Below, in pieces: positions 17,263-27,553 of a stretch of 64,000 bases of DNA. Every line of letters begins with the position of its first letter. Within the stretch, counting starts at the first letter, position 1. Both the position numbers and the translations under genes were made by a program. This DNA is from Ignavibacteriota bacterium (lineage in GTDB: Bacteria > Bacteroidota > Ignavibacteria > Ignavibacteriales > Melioribacteraceae), in the NCBI GenBank assembly GCA_016716225.1, contig JADJWT010000001.1, positions 310,001-374,000 of the forward strand. Direction: 5' to 3'. The notes under the pieces were generated by a model. It saw only the letters and a program-made list of their open reading frames with translations, did no database searches and was not told the DNA's origin.

Positions 17263-17898
17263 TTAAACATTATTACAAATACTATCCGGAGTATTTCTGT
17301 AATAAATGTAAGTTGGGAAATTTACTTTTTTAAAATTGTAACTTATTTTTGCTATATCATAAAAATCAGAATCTTCTGCATAATTTATATTTCTAAAACC
17401 TTTCATTGCTATAAACATTTCCCTTTTACCAAAAAATGTTCCACCAACTGCACAATCATTTAAATGAACTAATTTTGTTAAATCATTTTTATCTTTTACA
17501 AATTCATCGCCGATTATTTCCAATCCTCCAAATAAACAATCAACATTTGGATTTTTTTCAATTTCAGAAATTCTCAATTCCAGATGATTTAATTTATATT
17601 CGTCATCACTTCCCAAAAATGTTAAATATTTTCCACTAGAAATTTGAATTCCGGTATTTAACGAAATCGGCAAACCTTTATTTTGATGTTTTAGATATTT
17701 TATTCTTTCATCATTCATTAAAAATTTATTCGCTAATTCAAAGGTTTTATCTTCACTTCCGTCATCAATAATTAACAATTCCCAATTTTTAAAAGTTTGG
17801 TTAATCACAGAATTTATACTTCGTTCCAAATAATTTATGCGATTAAAAGTCGGTAGAATTATAGAAACATCCGGTTTAAAGTTTTTGTATAATTGCAT
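17263..17898 (-). CDS. Family 2 glycosyltransferase
   Basis: 211 residues with a GT-A fold: VSIILPTFNRINYLERSI, LIIDDGSEDKTFE and the metal-binding GSDDEYKL. It ends soon after the acceptor region, so it is a minimal GT2 protein without membrane helices. The substrate cannot be told. It is on the opposite strand between two + genes; no clear ribosome site precedes the ATG at 17898. Confidence 0.85.
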   Translation of the reverse strand: MQLYKNFKPDVSIILPTFNRINYLERSINSVINQTFKNWELLIIDDGSEDKTFELANKFLMNDERIKYLKHQNKGLPISLNTGIQISSGKYLTFLGSDDEYKLNHLELRISEIEKNPNVDCLFGGLEIIGDEFVKDKNDLTKLVHLNDCAVGGTFFGKREMFIAMKGFRNINYAEDSDFYDIAKISYNFKKVNFPTYIYYRNTPDSICNNV

Positions 17899-17974
17899 GT
17901 TCGTTTAAGTTTTACAAAGTGAATAAATTTTCAAATAATCTAATAATACTATTTTCCTAAATCAATTATTTATC

Positions 17975-19096
17975 TTGAATATTTTAGCAATTAATTGGCG
18001 ATGCATCAAAAATCCGGAAATGGGTGGAGCCGAAATTCATTTCCATGAAATCTTTAAAAGAATTGCCGCAAAAGGTCACAAAGTAACTTTAGTTGCTCAT
18101 CATTTTGATAATTCTCCGCAAAGAGAAATTGTTGATGGAATTGAAATTCTGCGAATCGGAAATAAATTTTTGTTCAATAAACAGTTCAAACATTTCTACC
18201 AAAAATATTTAGAAAAAAACAATTATGATTTAATTGTTGACGATATTTCAAAAATTCCTTTAAATACTCCAGAATATATTTCAAAACCAATTGTTGGAAT
18301 TCTTCATCACATTCACGGAAATTCACTTTACAAAGAAATTCCCTTTCCGCTTGCGTATTATATAATTCAAAAGGAAAAGCAAATTCCGCAAAATTATAAT
18401 TCAACTCCAATATTTACTGTTTCCGAAAGTACGCAAAATGAACTTGTTGAATTAGGATTTAAAAAAGAATTGACTTCAATATTGCATAATTCAATAAATC
18501 ATAAATTGTTTGAAAAAATTGAAATTAAGAAAAGTAAAACTCCAACTTTGGTTTACGTTGGAAGAATTAAAAAATATAAAAACATAAAAATTATAATTGA
18601 TGCTTTGCCGAATTTGATTTCCGAATTTCCCGAAATAGAATTATTTATCGGCGGAAAAGGTGATGACGAAGAAAATTTGAAAAATTATGTTTCCGAAAAA
18701 AAATTAGAAAAGTTTGTAACGTTTTTGGGATTTTTAACCGAAGAAGAAAAAGCTGAGCTTTTGGGAAATTCGTGGATTTTTGTAACAATGGCAGAAAAAG
18801 AAGGCTGGGGAATTACAGTAATTGAAGCAAACGCAATGAAAACTCCCACAATTGGTTCAAATGTTCATGGATTGAGAGATTCTATAATAAATAATGAAAC
18901 CGGATTTTTAGTAAAACTTGGCGATACAAAAAAACTTTCTGAAAAAATTTCTGAATTACTGCGAAATAAAAATGAGTTAAATAGAATTTCAGAAAATGCT
19001 TATAATTGGTCAAAAAAATTCAATTGGGATAAATCGGCTGAACATTTTTTACAGAAAACCGCAGAATGGTATCCGCAGCTAAAGTCAAAAATTTAA
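17975..19096 (+). CDS. Family 4 glycosyltransferase
   Basis: 373 residues, GT-B fold. N-terminus MNILAINWRCIKNPEMGGAE holds the Gly-rich acceptor loop. The C-terminal half has LVYVGRIKKYKNIKIIIDAL, the EKEGWGITVIEANAM nucleotide-sugar motif and NETGFLV. The start appears to be TTG at 17975, since the conserved first strand begins there and no ATG precedes; no strong Shine-Dalgarno is seen. It probably acts on cell-surface polysaccharide with its GT2 neighbour, but that is inference. Confidence 0.87.
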   Translation: MNILAINWRCIKNPEMGGAEIHFHEIFKRIAAKGHKVTLVAHHFDNSPQREIVDGIEILRIGNKFLFNKQFKHFYQKYLEKNNYDLIVDDISKIPLNTPEYISKPIVGILHHIHGNSLYKEIPFPLAYYIIQKEKQIPQNYNSTPIFTVSESTQNELVELGFKKELTSILHNSINHKLFEKIEIKKSKTPTLVYVGRIKKYKNIKIIIDALPNLISEFPEIELFIGGKGDDEENLKNYVSEKKLEKFVTFLGFLTEEEKAELLGNSWIFVTMAEKEGWGITVIEANAMKTPTIGSNVHGLRDSIINNETGFLVKLGDTKKLSEKISELLRNKNELNRISENAYNWSKKFNWDKSAEHFLQKTAEWYPQLKSKI

Positions 19097-19153
19097 TCTG
19101 ATAAGAAACTTTTTATTTATATCTTTTATGATTGCAAAAATGAAAATTTGAAA

Positions 19154-19372
19154 ATGAGAAATTCAGATCAAAAAAAATATATTGAAACACTTTTGCGATA
19201 TGAAAAAAAATTTACGCAAGATGAATTAAAAGATTTCAAAATGTTTGCAAAAAGAAATAAAGATGATGAAGATTTGGATAATATTTCTTTCCAAAAGTTG
19301 AAAAATCTTTACACAAAATATTATGTAAACAGAGAAAAAATTGATATCAACGAATTTTTTAAGAAGAAATAA
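19154..19372 (+). CDS. Small charged hypothetical protein
   Basis: 72 residues, very rich in Lys, Asp and Glu, predicted mainly helical, no signal peptide or membrane segment. I do not recognise it. It begins at ATG 19154 (a TTG lies two codons earlier), ends 14 bases before the DUF2723 gene and may be cotranscribed with it. Support is its position and its intact frame only. Confidence 0.5.
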   Translation: MRNSDQKKYIETLLRYEKKFTQDELKDFKMFAKRNKDDEDLDNISFQKLKNLYTKYYVNREKIDINEFFKKK

Positions 19373-19386
19373 TTTTTGAGGATTTA

Positions 19387-22272
19387 ATGAATAAAAATAT
19401 GCTTCACAAAATAATTGGTGGTTTTGTTTTTTTCATAACCGCATTTGTTTACTTTTTAACAGTTCAACCTTCGGTTTCCTTTTGGGATTGCGGTGAGTTT
19501 ATTGCATCATCAAATTTATTGCAAGTTCCGCATCCTCCGGGAACTCCGTTTTTCTTAATTCTGGGCAGATTTTTTGCAATGATTCCTTTTGCAGAAAATA
19601 TTGCTTTTAGAGTAAATACAATTTCGGTTTTATCAAGCGCATTTACTGTTCTTTTTCTTTATTTAATTGCCGTAAAATTAATTGAATATTACAAAAGAAA
19701 TGAAAACGGAAATTTGTTTGAGTCAATAATTACATACGTTTCCGCAGCAATTGGAGCTTTATCTTTAGCTTTCAGCGATACTTTTTGGTTTAACTCAATG
19801 GAAGCAGAAGTTTACGCATTAGCTACATTTTTTATTGCTTTTGTAACTTGGTTAATGGTTGTTTGGAATGAAAAAGCTGATGAAGAAGACAATGAAAAAT
19901 ATTTACTGATGATTGCATATTTAGTCGGATTATCAACCGGTGTGCATTTGATGGCTGTTTTGGCTTTGGTGCCAATTGTTTTAGTAATTTACACAAGAAA
20001 ATATTTAACCGATGAAAATCACTTTAAACAAACTGCATATATTTTTCTTGGTCATTCTGCAGTAATTTTAGTTGTTGCAGCATTTTTATGGGCAACTGCT
20101 CCAACAAATCCTCCATCTGCAGAAGAGCATGAAGCATTTGATTCAAAATTTTTAATGTTTTCTGTTTTAACAAGTGTTGTAATTATGGGAATTTTCTTTA
20201 AGAAAATTTTTCATAAAAATTCATTTTATGTACCAATAATTCTTGGTGGAATTACACTTTTTGCAACCTATCCAGGAATTGTTAAACATATTCCTAATCT
20301 AATTTCAAAATTGGGCGGCAATAATTTATCAACTGATATATTTATTATCGTTGTGTTATCTGCAATTATTGGATTTTTAGTTTATTGGACTGCAAAAGAA
20401 AATAAACAAACTCTTCATTTAATTTTTAAAAGCTTATTATTTGCAATAGTTGGATTTTCATCATACGCAATGATAATTATTAGATCAAATCAAGATACTC
20501 CAATAAATTTGAATAGCCCAAAAACTTTTCCGGAATTAGTAAGTTATTTAAATAGAGAGCAATACGGTGATCAACCAATTTTTAAGAGAAGATTTACAAG
20601 AGAACCACATCAGCAAGGAGTTTACACAAATTACTCAAGTGATTTGGATTTCTTTTGGACATACCAAATGAATCATATGTTTAATAGATATTTATTATGG
20701 AATTATGTCGGTCGTGAATCCACTGTTGAAGATTCCGGAATTAAATTATCCCAACTTTGGGCAATCCCTTTTATTGTAGCACTTTTTGGAATTTTCTATC
20801 ATTATAAACGTGATTGGAAACTTGCTACAGTATTTTTAATAATGTTTATCTTCCTCGGATACTTAACCGCATTTTATCAAAATCAACAACAGCCTCAGCC
20901 AAGAGAAAGAGATTATTTTTACGTTGGTGCATTTTTCGTGTTTTCAATTTGGATTGCACTCGGTATAAGAGGAATTTTCGATTTACTTTCTGAATTTCTT
21001 TCCAACTCAAGTGTAAAGAAACCGATCTTTACAGCAATTGCAATCTTAATGATGATTCTAATTCCCGCAAATATGCTTGCAACAAATTATTTTGGAAATG
21101 ATAGATCAAGAAATTTTGTTCCTTGGGATTACTCATACAATATTTTACAAAGTGCAGCACCAAATGCAATTATTTTTACTAATGGTGATAATGATACTTT
21201 TCCTCTTTGGTATTTGCAAGATGTGGAAGGAGTTAGAAGAGATGTTAGAATTGCAAACCTAAGCTTACTAAATACACCTTGGTATATTTATCAGTTAAAA
21301 AATACCGAACCGCATGGAGCACCGAAAATAAAAATGAATTTAACCGATGCTCAAATAAATGCAATTGCCCCAACTCAATGGAAAACAAGAACAATTTCAG
21401 TTCCAATATCACCTAAAACTTATAAGGAATTTGGAATTACGGATACTTCAATTACAAACAAAGGAGCAATTTCTTGGAATATGGAACCATCCGTTAATTT
21501 CGGAAATATACAAGCAATTAGAGCTCAAGATATTGTTGCAATGGATATTGTTAGAGCAAATATGAATGAAAGACCAATTTATTTTGCTGTTACAACTCCG
21601 GATAATAGTAAAATAGGTTTAAACAATTATCTTGAAATGGAAGGTTTAGCATATCGAGTAATTCCAAAATCAAATACAGACTTTTTCTCTTCAATCAATC
21701 CAAATATTTTATGGAAACAATTGATGGAAGAACCGAAAGGTTATAGCAAAAATTATCAGCCCGGATTTAAATTTAGAGGATTGAACGACAGCACAATTTT
21801 CATGGATGATAACCATACAAGATTAACTCTAAATTATCGTCACGCATATTTACAGCTTGCAAATTACTATCTCAATGAAAATAATACCGAAAAAGCTCTA
21901 CAAGTTTTAGATAAACTTGAAGAAAAAATTCCGGTTAAAATTATTCCAATGGATTACAGACTCCAATACAATTTTGCAAACTTCTATTTAATTGCCGGAA
22001 AGAAAGATAAATTTATTGAATATGCGAGAGAAATTGAAAAGCAAGCATTAGCAGATTTGGAAATGAATGGATATCTGCCATCCGGAGATTATAATCCGTA
22101 TATTGTATTAAAACAGATTTATGATAATTTAGGCGAGTACGGAAAATTCTTATCGCTTTTACAAAAATTAAAGTTGGAAGTACCTAATGATCCTTCTGTT
22201 GATAGATTAATTGAGCAGTATAAAAAACTATCAAATCAGCCAACAACAGAAATACCACCTCAGAATAAATAA
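19387..22272 (+). CDS. DUF2723 membrane protein, probable protein O-glycosyltransferase
   Basis: 961 residues. The DUF2723 (GT117) signature is at the N-terminus: FVYFLTVQPSVSFWDCGEF, then QVPHPPGTPFFLILGRFF. A dozen or so membrane helices cover about 1-590, including FWDCGEFIA with its acidic catalytic-type Asp/Glu. After about 600 comes a soluble periplasmic region (FTNGDNDTFPLWYLQDVEGV) and a helical TPR-like tail (about 800-950). GT117 proteins of Bacteroidota are thought to attach sugars to exported proteins. TGAGGA lies before the ATG. Confidence 0.87.
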   Translation: MNKNMLHKIIGGFVFFITAFVYFLTVQPSVSFWDCGEFIASSNLLQVPHPPGTPFFLILGRFFAMIPFAENIAFRVNTISVLSSAFTVLFLYLIAVKLIEYYKRNENGNLFESIITYVSAAIGALSLAFSDTFWFNSMEAEVYALATFFIAFVTWLMVVWNEKADEEDNEKYLLMIAYLVGLSTGVHLMAVLALVPIVLVIYTRKYLTDENHFKQTAYIFLGHSAVILVVAAFLWATAPTNPPSAEEHEAFDSKFLMFSVLTSVVIMGIFFKKIFHKNSFYVPIILGGITLFATYPGIVKHIPNLISKLGGNNLSTDIFIIVVLSAIIGFLVYWTAKENKQTLHLIFKSLLFAIVGFSSYAMIIIRSNQDTPINLNSPKTFPELVSYLNREQYGDQPIFKRRFTREPHQQGVYTNYSSDLDFFWTYQMNHMFNRYLLWNYVGRESTVEDSGIKLSQLWAIPFIVALFGIFYHYKRDWKLATVFLIMFIFLGYLTAFYQNQQQPQPRERDYFYVGAFFVFSIWIALGIRGIFDLLSEFLSNSSVKKPIFTAIAILMMILIPANMLATNYFGNDRSRNFVPWDYSYNILQSAAPNAIIFTNGDNDTFPLWYLQDVEGVRRDVRIANLSLLNTPWYIYQLKNTEPHGAPKIKMNLTDAQINAIAPTQWKTRTISVPISPKTYKEFGITDTSITNKGAISWNMEPSVNFGNIQAIRAQDIVAMDIVRANMNERPIYFAVTTPDNSKIGLNNYLEMEGLAYRVIPKSNTDFFSSINPNILWKQLMEEPKGYSKNYQPGFKFRGLNDSTIFMDDNHTRLTLNYRHAYLQLANYYLNENNTEKALQVLDKLEEKIPVKIIPMDYRLQYNFANFYLIAGKKDKFIEYAREIEKQALADLEMNGYLPSGDYNPYIVLKQIYDNLGEYGKFLSLLQKLKLEVPNDPSVDRLIEQYKKLSNQPTTEIPPQNK

Positions 22273-22289
22273 TTTACTTATTTCTATCA

Positions 22290-22319
22290 AACCTTCGAAG
22301 CTTAAAAACTTCGAAGGTT
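22290..22319. terminator. Perfect hairpin between convergent genes
   Basis: 11-bp arms AACCTTCGAAG and CTTCGAAGGTT around an 8-nt loop. There is no T-tract on the + side, so it is a weaker terminator candidate; it may also be a copy of a dispersed palindrome. It lies between the convergent DUF2723 and thioesterase genes. Confidence 0.6.
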
Positions 22320-22328
22320 CTAAATAGT

Positions 22329-22751
22329 TTAATTGGAACTTTCAATCAATACGTTTTCAAAAGCTTTTCTTTGATCTTCAGTTAATCTATGCGGTTTTTT
22401 TGTTGTAAGATTTATAAAAAGTCCTAATTGATTTCCAACCGCTGCCAATTCATTTTTACTATTATAAAAACTAAAACTAATTATTGCGGAAGCATTTTTT
22501 AATTCTGAAACCCAAACTTCTATTTTAATTTTTTCAGCAAGATAAAGTGATTTTTTATATTTAATTTCTGTTGAAGATAAAACTGGAGCAATATTTTCTT
22601 TTTCCATTTTATCAAACGTTAATCCAATAAATTCAAGCAATTTTGTTCTACCAATTTCCATCCATTCAATGTAAACTATATTGCTTAAATGTCCAACATA
22701 ATCAATTTGATATGTATAAACTTCCTCAAAAAAAATTACTTTGTTCATCAA
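22329..22751 (-). CDS. Acyl-CoA thioesterase, 4HBT/YbgC type
   Basis: 140 residues, hot-dog fold. The segment VYTYQIDYVGHLSNIVYIEW is the family active-site region with the Asp (usual form DxxGHVNNxxY). It probably hydrolyses short acyl-CoA or acyl carrier substrates; the substrate is unknown. The gene starts five bases after the LOG-family gene, so both are likely in one transcript. The first of two Met codons is used here; the second is equally possible. Confidence 0.85.
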   Translation of the reverse strand: MMNKVIFFEEVYTYQIDYVGHLSNIVYIEWMEIGRTKLLEFIGLTFDKMEKENIAPVLSSTEIKYKKSLYLAEKIKIEVWVSELKNASAIISFSFYNSKNELAAVGNQLGLFINLTTKKPHRLTEDQRKAFENVLIESSN

Positions 22752-22756
22752 TTTTC

Positions 22757-23293
22757 CTAATTATTATTTATAGCATATTTTATATAATCAACTGTTTCTT
22801 CAATTGAATTATAACATTTTACTAAACCGGAATTTTTCTTTTCAAATTTCATTCTTTCATCTATAATGTCAATAATTATTTTCCACATTTTACCTAAACA
22901 AACAATTGGTTTTTTATCAATCACATTCTTATTAATTAATTCCAAAACTGCAGACAGTTCTAATAAAGTTCCAGTTCCGCCGGGAAGAATTACAAATGCA
23001 TCGCCAAATTTTATAAGATTGTCTATTCGTTCAAAAAGAGTGTTACATTTAATTTGGTTGGTTAAATATTTTGACGTGTGTGAATTAAAAATATCAATTG
23101 TAATTCCGGTTGCCGATTTACCTTCTTCAATTGCACCTTTTGAAACTGCATCCATAATACCTTGAAAACCTCCGGAACAAATATTAAATCCGATTTTTGC
23201 TAATTGTTTTCCTAATAAATAAGCTGTTTCATATTCTTCACTTCCGGGTTTGGGAATTGCACTTCCGAAAATAGTTACAGTTTTGTGATTCAT
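22757..23293 (-). CDS. LOG-family protein (nucleotide 5'-phosphoribohydrolase-like)
   Basis: 178 residues with a Rossmann-type fold: VTIFGSAIPKPGSEEYE, GGFQGIMDAVSKGA, and the LOG signature ILPGGTGTLLELSAVLEL (PGGxGTxxE). Proteins of this family cleave cytokinin-type or other nucleoside monophosphates; the bacterial role is often unclear. It forms a three-gene minus-strand group with YjbQ and the thioesterase. Confidence 0.87.
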   Translation of the reverse strand: MNHKTVTIFGSAIPKPGSEEYETAYLLGKQLAKIGFNICSGGFQGIMDAVSKGAIEEGKSATGITIDIFNSHTSKYLTNQIKCNTLFERIDNLIKFGDAFVILPGGTGTLLELSAVLELINKNVIDKKPIVCLGKMWKIIIDIIDERMKFEKKNSGLVKCYNSIEETVDYIKYAINNN

Positions 23294-23305
23294 TTTAAAT
23301 AAGAA

Positions 23306-23725
23306 TTATTTACCAATAATTTGCGTAATTATTTTTCTTGATCTGCTTCTATTATCAAAATCAATTAAAATAATTTGCTGCCAAGGACCTAAAAGTAAAT
23401 TTCCATCCGTAAATGGAATTTGCATTGATGCACCTTGAAGAGTTGCTCTTAAATGAGAGTGTCCGTTACCATCATGCCAAGCTTCATCATGATAATAATT
23501 CTTTACAGACGGAATTATTTTTTCCATAAATTCCGGATAATCTTTAATAAGCCCGGGTTCATATTCCATTGTTGTAATTCCTGCAGTTGCTCCAGCAACA
23601 AAAACCAAAACATTTCCTTCTTTTAATTTACTTTCGGTAATTTTTTCTTGCACGGAATTGGTTACATCAATTATATGATTAAAACCCTTTGTTGAAACGA
23701 GAAAAGATTTAGTAAATATTTCCAT
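23306..23725 (-). CDS. YjbQ/UPF0047 family protein
   Basis: 139 residues. The UPF0047 signature is clear: EAWHDGNGHSHLRATLQGAS and LLLGPWQQIILIDFDNRSR. The His residues form a metal-binding site in known structures. E. coli YjbQ has weak thiamine-phosphate synthase activity, but the natural role is uncertain. It is the first gene of the minus-strand group and is divergent from rocD. Confidence 0.9.
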   Translation of the reverse strand: MEIFTKSFLVSTKGFNHIIDVTNSVQEKITESKLKEGNVLVFVAGATAGITTMEYEPGLIKDYPEFMEKIIPSVKNYYHDEAWHDGNGHSHLRATLQGASMQIPFTDGNLLLGPWQQIILIDFDNRSRSRKIITQIIGK

Positions 23726-23859
23726 TTATGTATTTGTTTTGTTTTCTGAAATACAAATCTAAGAAAAATATATGTGGAATTGAAAAGTGAATATTTTACA
23801 TATAATTTCGCATAAATTTAATATTTTTACTAACTCATTTTAAACTTTGGAGATTTTTT

Positions 23860-25068
23860 ATGGTTTCGCAAGATTTTATGGAGCTTGAAGATAAATTTGG
23901 TGCTCATAATTATCATCCGCTTCCTGTTGTTTTGGAAAAAGGTGAAGGAGTTTTTTTGTGGGATGTTGAAGGAAAAAAATATTACGATTTTCTTTCCGCT
24001 TATTCTGCTGTAAATCAAGGTCATTGTCACCCAAAAATTATAAATACATTAATTGAGCAAGCGAAAACTTTAACATTAACATCCCGTGCATTTTATAACA
24101 ATGCGCTTGGTCCTTACGAAAAATATATTACTGAATATTTCGGATATGATAAAGTTTTGCCAATGAACTCCGGTGCTGAAGCTGATGAAACTGCGTTGAA
24201 AATTTGTCGACGCTGGGCTTATGATAAAAAAGGAATTCCGGAAAATGAAGCAAAAATTATTGTATGTGATGGAAATTTTCATGGAAGAACAATTACAGTA
24301 ATTTCAATGTCAACCGATCCGGATTCTTATAAAGGATTTGGACCATATACGCCGGGATTTATTAAAATTCCATATAACGATTTATCTGCTTTAGAAAATG
24401 CTTTAGAGGATATAAATGTTGCAGGATTTTTAGTAGAACCAATTCAAGGTGAAGCTGGAGTTTTTGTTCCGGACGAAGGATATTTGAAAAAAGCTTATGA
24501 TTTGTGCAAATCAAAAAATGTTTTATTTATTGCCGATGAAGTTCAAACCGGAATTGCAAGAACCGGAAAACTTTTAGCTTGCGATCATGAAAATGTAAAA
24601 CCGGATATTTTAATTTTGGGTAAAGCTTTATCTGGCGGAGTAATGCCGGTTTCTGCGGTTTTAGCAAATGATGAAATTATGTTAGTTATAAAACCTGGTG
24701 AACACGGCTCTACTTTTGGAGGAAATCCTCTTGCATGCAAAATTGCTATAACAGCTTTGGAAGTTGTTAAAGAAGAAAAATTAGCGGAAAAATCCGAAAA
24801 ATTAGGAAACCTTTTTAGAGAAGAATTAGCAAAAATTAATTCTGATATGATAGAATTAATTCGCGGAAAAGGTTTATTAAACGCAATTGTTATAAAACCT
24901 AAAAACGGAAAAGAAGCTTGGGATGTTTGCTTAAAAATGAAGGAAAACGGTTTACTCGCAAAACCAACACATCAACATATTATTAGATTTGCGCCACCTT
25001 TGGTAATTACCGAAGACCAAATTTTAGAAGCTGTTGAAATAATAAAAAAATCACTTGCAGAAATTTAG
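23860..25068 (+). CDS. rocD: Ornithine--oxo-acid aminotransferase
   Basis: PLP enzyme converting ornithine and 2-oxoglutarate to glutamate semialdehyde and glutamate. Clear RocD features: NYHPLPVVLEKGEGVFLWDV, FLSAYSAVNQGHCHPKI, PMNSGAEADETALKICRRW, DEVQTGIARTGK and the PLP lysine K255 in LGKALSGGV. The length, 402 residues, is standard. GGAG lies before the ATG. Together with arginine deiminase it gives this genome arginine/ornithine catabolic capacity alongside the biosynthetic cluster. Confidence 0.95.
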   Translation: MVSQDFMELEDKFGAHNYHPLPVVLEKGEGVFLWDVEGKKYYDFLSAYSAVNQGHCHPKIINTLIEQAKTLTLTSRAFYNNALGPYEKYITEYFGYDKVLPMNSGAEADETALKICRRWAYDKKGIPENEAKIIVCDGNFHGRTITVISMSTDPDSYKGFGPYTPGFIKIPYNDLSALENALEDINVAGFLVEPIQGEAGVFVPDEGYLKKAYDLCKSKNVLFIADEVQTGIARTGKLLACDHENVKPDILILGKALSGGVMPVSAVLANDEIMLVIKPGEHGSTFGGNPLACKIAITALEVVKEEKLAEKSEKLGNLFREELAKINSDMIELIRGKGLLNAIVIKPKNGKEAWDVCLKMKENGLLAKPTHQHIIRFAPPLVITEDQILEAVEIIKKSLAEI

Positions 25069-25084
25069 TACCTTCAAAATTTAT

Positions 25085-25126
25085 AAAGATGCGATCTTTT
25101 TATAAGATCGTATCCTTTAATTTTTT
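25085..25126. terminator. Intrinsic terminator after rocD
   Basis: GATGCGATCTT (25088-25098) pairs with AAGATCGTATC (25104-25114), one G-T pair, 5-nt loop, with T-rich sequence after it. It separates rocD from the convergent hybrid kinase gene. Confidence 0.75.
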
Positions 25127-25207
25127 ACATAAAATAAATTATATAAAATTTAAATTACTTTTATTTATTGATGACTTATCACTTTTTGACATCTGGTTTT
25201 TCACTTT

Positions 25208-27445
25208 TTACAAACTCTTTGCTGCATTCAGCCATTGGTCAATTGTCATTTTTAGAAATGTAATATTAATCGGTTTTGAAATATAATCGTTCATTCCCGC
25301 AAGTAAACATTTTTCTCTGTCTTTCATGCTTGAATGAGCAGTAACAGCAACAATTGGAATTTTATTTACACTTTCCGGTAAAGTTCTTATTTTCTTTGTG
25401 GTTTCCAATCCATTTAAATCTTTAAGTTCAATATCCATCAAAACTAAATTATAATTACCGAAAGAAATTCTTTGAATTGCATCAAATCCATTATCAACGC
25501 AATCAACATAATATCCGGCATCTTCAAGCAATTTTTTCTCAACTTTTCTGCTAATGGGATTATCTTCAACAAGCAATAATTTTGGTTTATTTGTATAATT
25601 TATTTCGTTTGCATTTTCTGATTTTAAACTTCCGCTTCCATTTATTTTCAAATTTGCATTTCTTAATCCTATTACAAAACTAAATTTACTTCCCTTTCCA
25701 ACTTCAGATTTTGCTAAAAGAGTTCCGCTCATTAATTTCAATATTTCTTTGCAGATTAAAATATGAAGTGAGTTTGTCGTAATTTTCGTTTTCTGATTTC
25801 CATTACTTAAATCGATGTTTAATAATTCATCCAATTTATTTTTTTCTATTCCGCCGCTTGTATCTTCAACGGAAGTTATTAATTCCAGTTTCTTTTCATT
25901 ATTTATTCTGGCATCTGCTAAAATTTTTATTGAACCGCTTTCTGTTGATTGAATTGCATTGGTAACCAAATTTGTTAAAATTTGATTAAACTTTAAAGGA
26001 TCTGTAATTATTTTTTCCGGAACATTATCACTTAAATTATAGGAAATGTTAAGATTTTTTTCGGTTAAAAATGGATTTACAGAAGTCATCACTTTTTCAA
26101 TTTCGTTTCTGATATCAAATTCGGAATCATGAATTTCAACTTCGCCTTCATCTATTTTTGAAAGTTCAACAACATCATTTAAAATTCCTAAAAGCGACTG
26201 AGCGGATAATTTTGCACTTCTCGAAAACTCTTTTAGCTCTTCTTCAGTCTCAAATAATCCGTTTTCAATTAATGTTAAAAATCCCAATACGGAATTCATT
26301 GGCGTGCGTAATTCGTGACCCAATTTTGAAACTAAATTATTTTTTTTGGTTGAAGAAATATTTGGGATAATTTTCTGCGAGACATTTTTTGCATTTTTGA
26401 TATTTTCAATTTCTTTGCTTAATTCCTTTTCTTTATTAAATTGAAAAGTAACATTTCTTATTGTACCTTCAATAATTTGCATATCGGAATTGCTTGAATC
26501 AATTTTGCAATCCATCAAATAAATTTCCTCGTTTCCATCTTTCCCAATTAAGCTCAAACGATAATTCTCAATTCTACCTTTGCTTTCAAGCTTTTTCAAG
26601 ATATGTGTTTTTATTTTTTCACTATTTATAAAGTTTGAAAAAAAGTTATAATTCTTAATTTCGGTTTCCGGTAAATTTCCAATAATTTCATTAAACGATT
26701 GATTTGCAAATTTAATTGATCCATCTAAACCCAATTGGAATAATGGCGCAATTGATCTATCAATATAATTTGAAAAACTATTTTCAGAATCATTTTTTTG
26801 ATCGTCATTATCATCAGAAACTTTTGAAAGATTTTTATTATTTAATTTACTTTTTGTAGTGCTAGAATTTTTAAGTTGATTTGTTAAAATAGAAATTAAT
26901 AATAATGCTGCAACACCAAATCCGTAAACCCAAGAATTTACTTCGTTGATTATAAAAGTACTTGAAATAATTGCCGAAGCTAAAAATGAAATTGCAAAAT
27001 ATATTGCAACAAAAATTTGATTTTGAACTTTCCAAAATGTGAAATGAGCCATAACCAAAATAAGAAGCAATGCGCCCATTAAATTGTATGAATAAAATTG
27101 CGGAACTCGATATGCAAAAAAACTAATTGAAATAATTAACGATGAAAGATAAAAATGTAATAATCCAATTTGATTTTTTTTCCCGAATTTAGAATTCAGA
27201 GCAATTAAAGTTAGAAAAGAAAAAACTGTTGGAAATAGTCTTGCGAGATATAATTCGTATGAAAATTGAAAGTATAATTTAATTTCGAGAATTAAGGAAA
27301 TTACACCAAGAAGCGCAGTAATTGTTGCAGAATATTTTAACGGCTTTGAAACAGAAAAATATATTTTATCTGAGTTTAAGCTGATTTTATTCAACTCTTT
27401 ATTTTCATCTGTATCAAATTGAATAACTTTTAGTGCTTGACTCAT
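25208..27445 (-). CDS. Membrane-bound hybrid histidine kinase
   Basis: 745 residues from the ATG at 27445. About six membrane helices span 35-205 without a large periplasmic domain. A PAS domain follows (about 230-350, SIAPLFQLGLDGSIKFANQ), then HisKA with the phospho-His in SKLGHELRTPMNSVLGF, an ATPase domain (ILTNLVTNAIQST, then a VEDTSGGIEKN G-box) and a C-terminal receiver (LLLVEDNPISRKV, phospho-Asp in LVLMDIELKDLNG, Lys in ISKPI). The membrane sensor may detect a membrane or intracellular signal. No cognate regulator gene is adjacent. Confidence 0.92.
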   Translation of the reverse strand: MSQALKVIQFDTDENKELNKISLNSDKIYFSVSKPLKYSATITALLGVISLILEIKLYFQFSYELYLARLFPTVFSFLTLIALNSKFGKKNQIGLLHFYLSSLIISISFFAYRVPQFYSYNLMGALLLILVMAHFTFWKVQNQIFVAIYFAISFLASAIISSTFIINEVNSWVYGFGVAALLLISILTNQLKNSSTTKSKLNNKNLSKVSDDNDDQKNDSENSFSNYIDRSIAPLFQLGLDGSIKFANQSFNEIIGNLPETEIKNYNFFSNFINSEKIKTHILKKLESKGRIENYRLSLIGKDGNEEIYLMDCKIDSSNSDMQIIEGTIRNVTFQFNKEKELSKEIENIKNAKNVSQKIIPNISSTKKNNLVSKLGHELRTPMNSVLGFLTLIENGLFETEEELKEFSRSAKLSAQSLLGILNDVVELSKIDEGEVEIHDSEFDIRNEIEKVMTSVNPFLTEKNLNISYNLSDNVPEKIITDPLKFNQILTNLVTNAIQSTESGSIKILADARINNEKKLELITSVEDTSGGIEKNKLDELLNIDLSNGNQKTKITTNSLHILICKEILKLMSGTLLAKSEVGKGSKFSFVIGLRNANLKINGSGSLKSENANEINYTNKPKLLLVEDNPISRKVEKKLLEDAGYYVDCVDNGFDAIQRISFGNYNLVLMDIELKDLNGLETTKKIRTLPESVNKIPIVAVTAHSSMKDREKCLLAGMNDYISKPINITFLKMTIDQWLNAAKSL

Positions 27446-27553
27446 CACAAAATCTTGAATTAATAATTTATTTAAGAATACTATCGCTAAACATTTTGCT
27501 ATATTAAGAGTAATTAATTTTTAGCATGATTTAAATCACATTTACTTAAACAT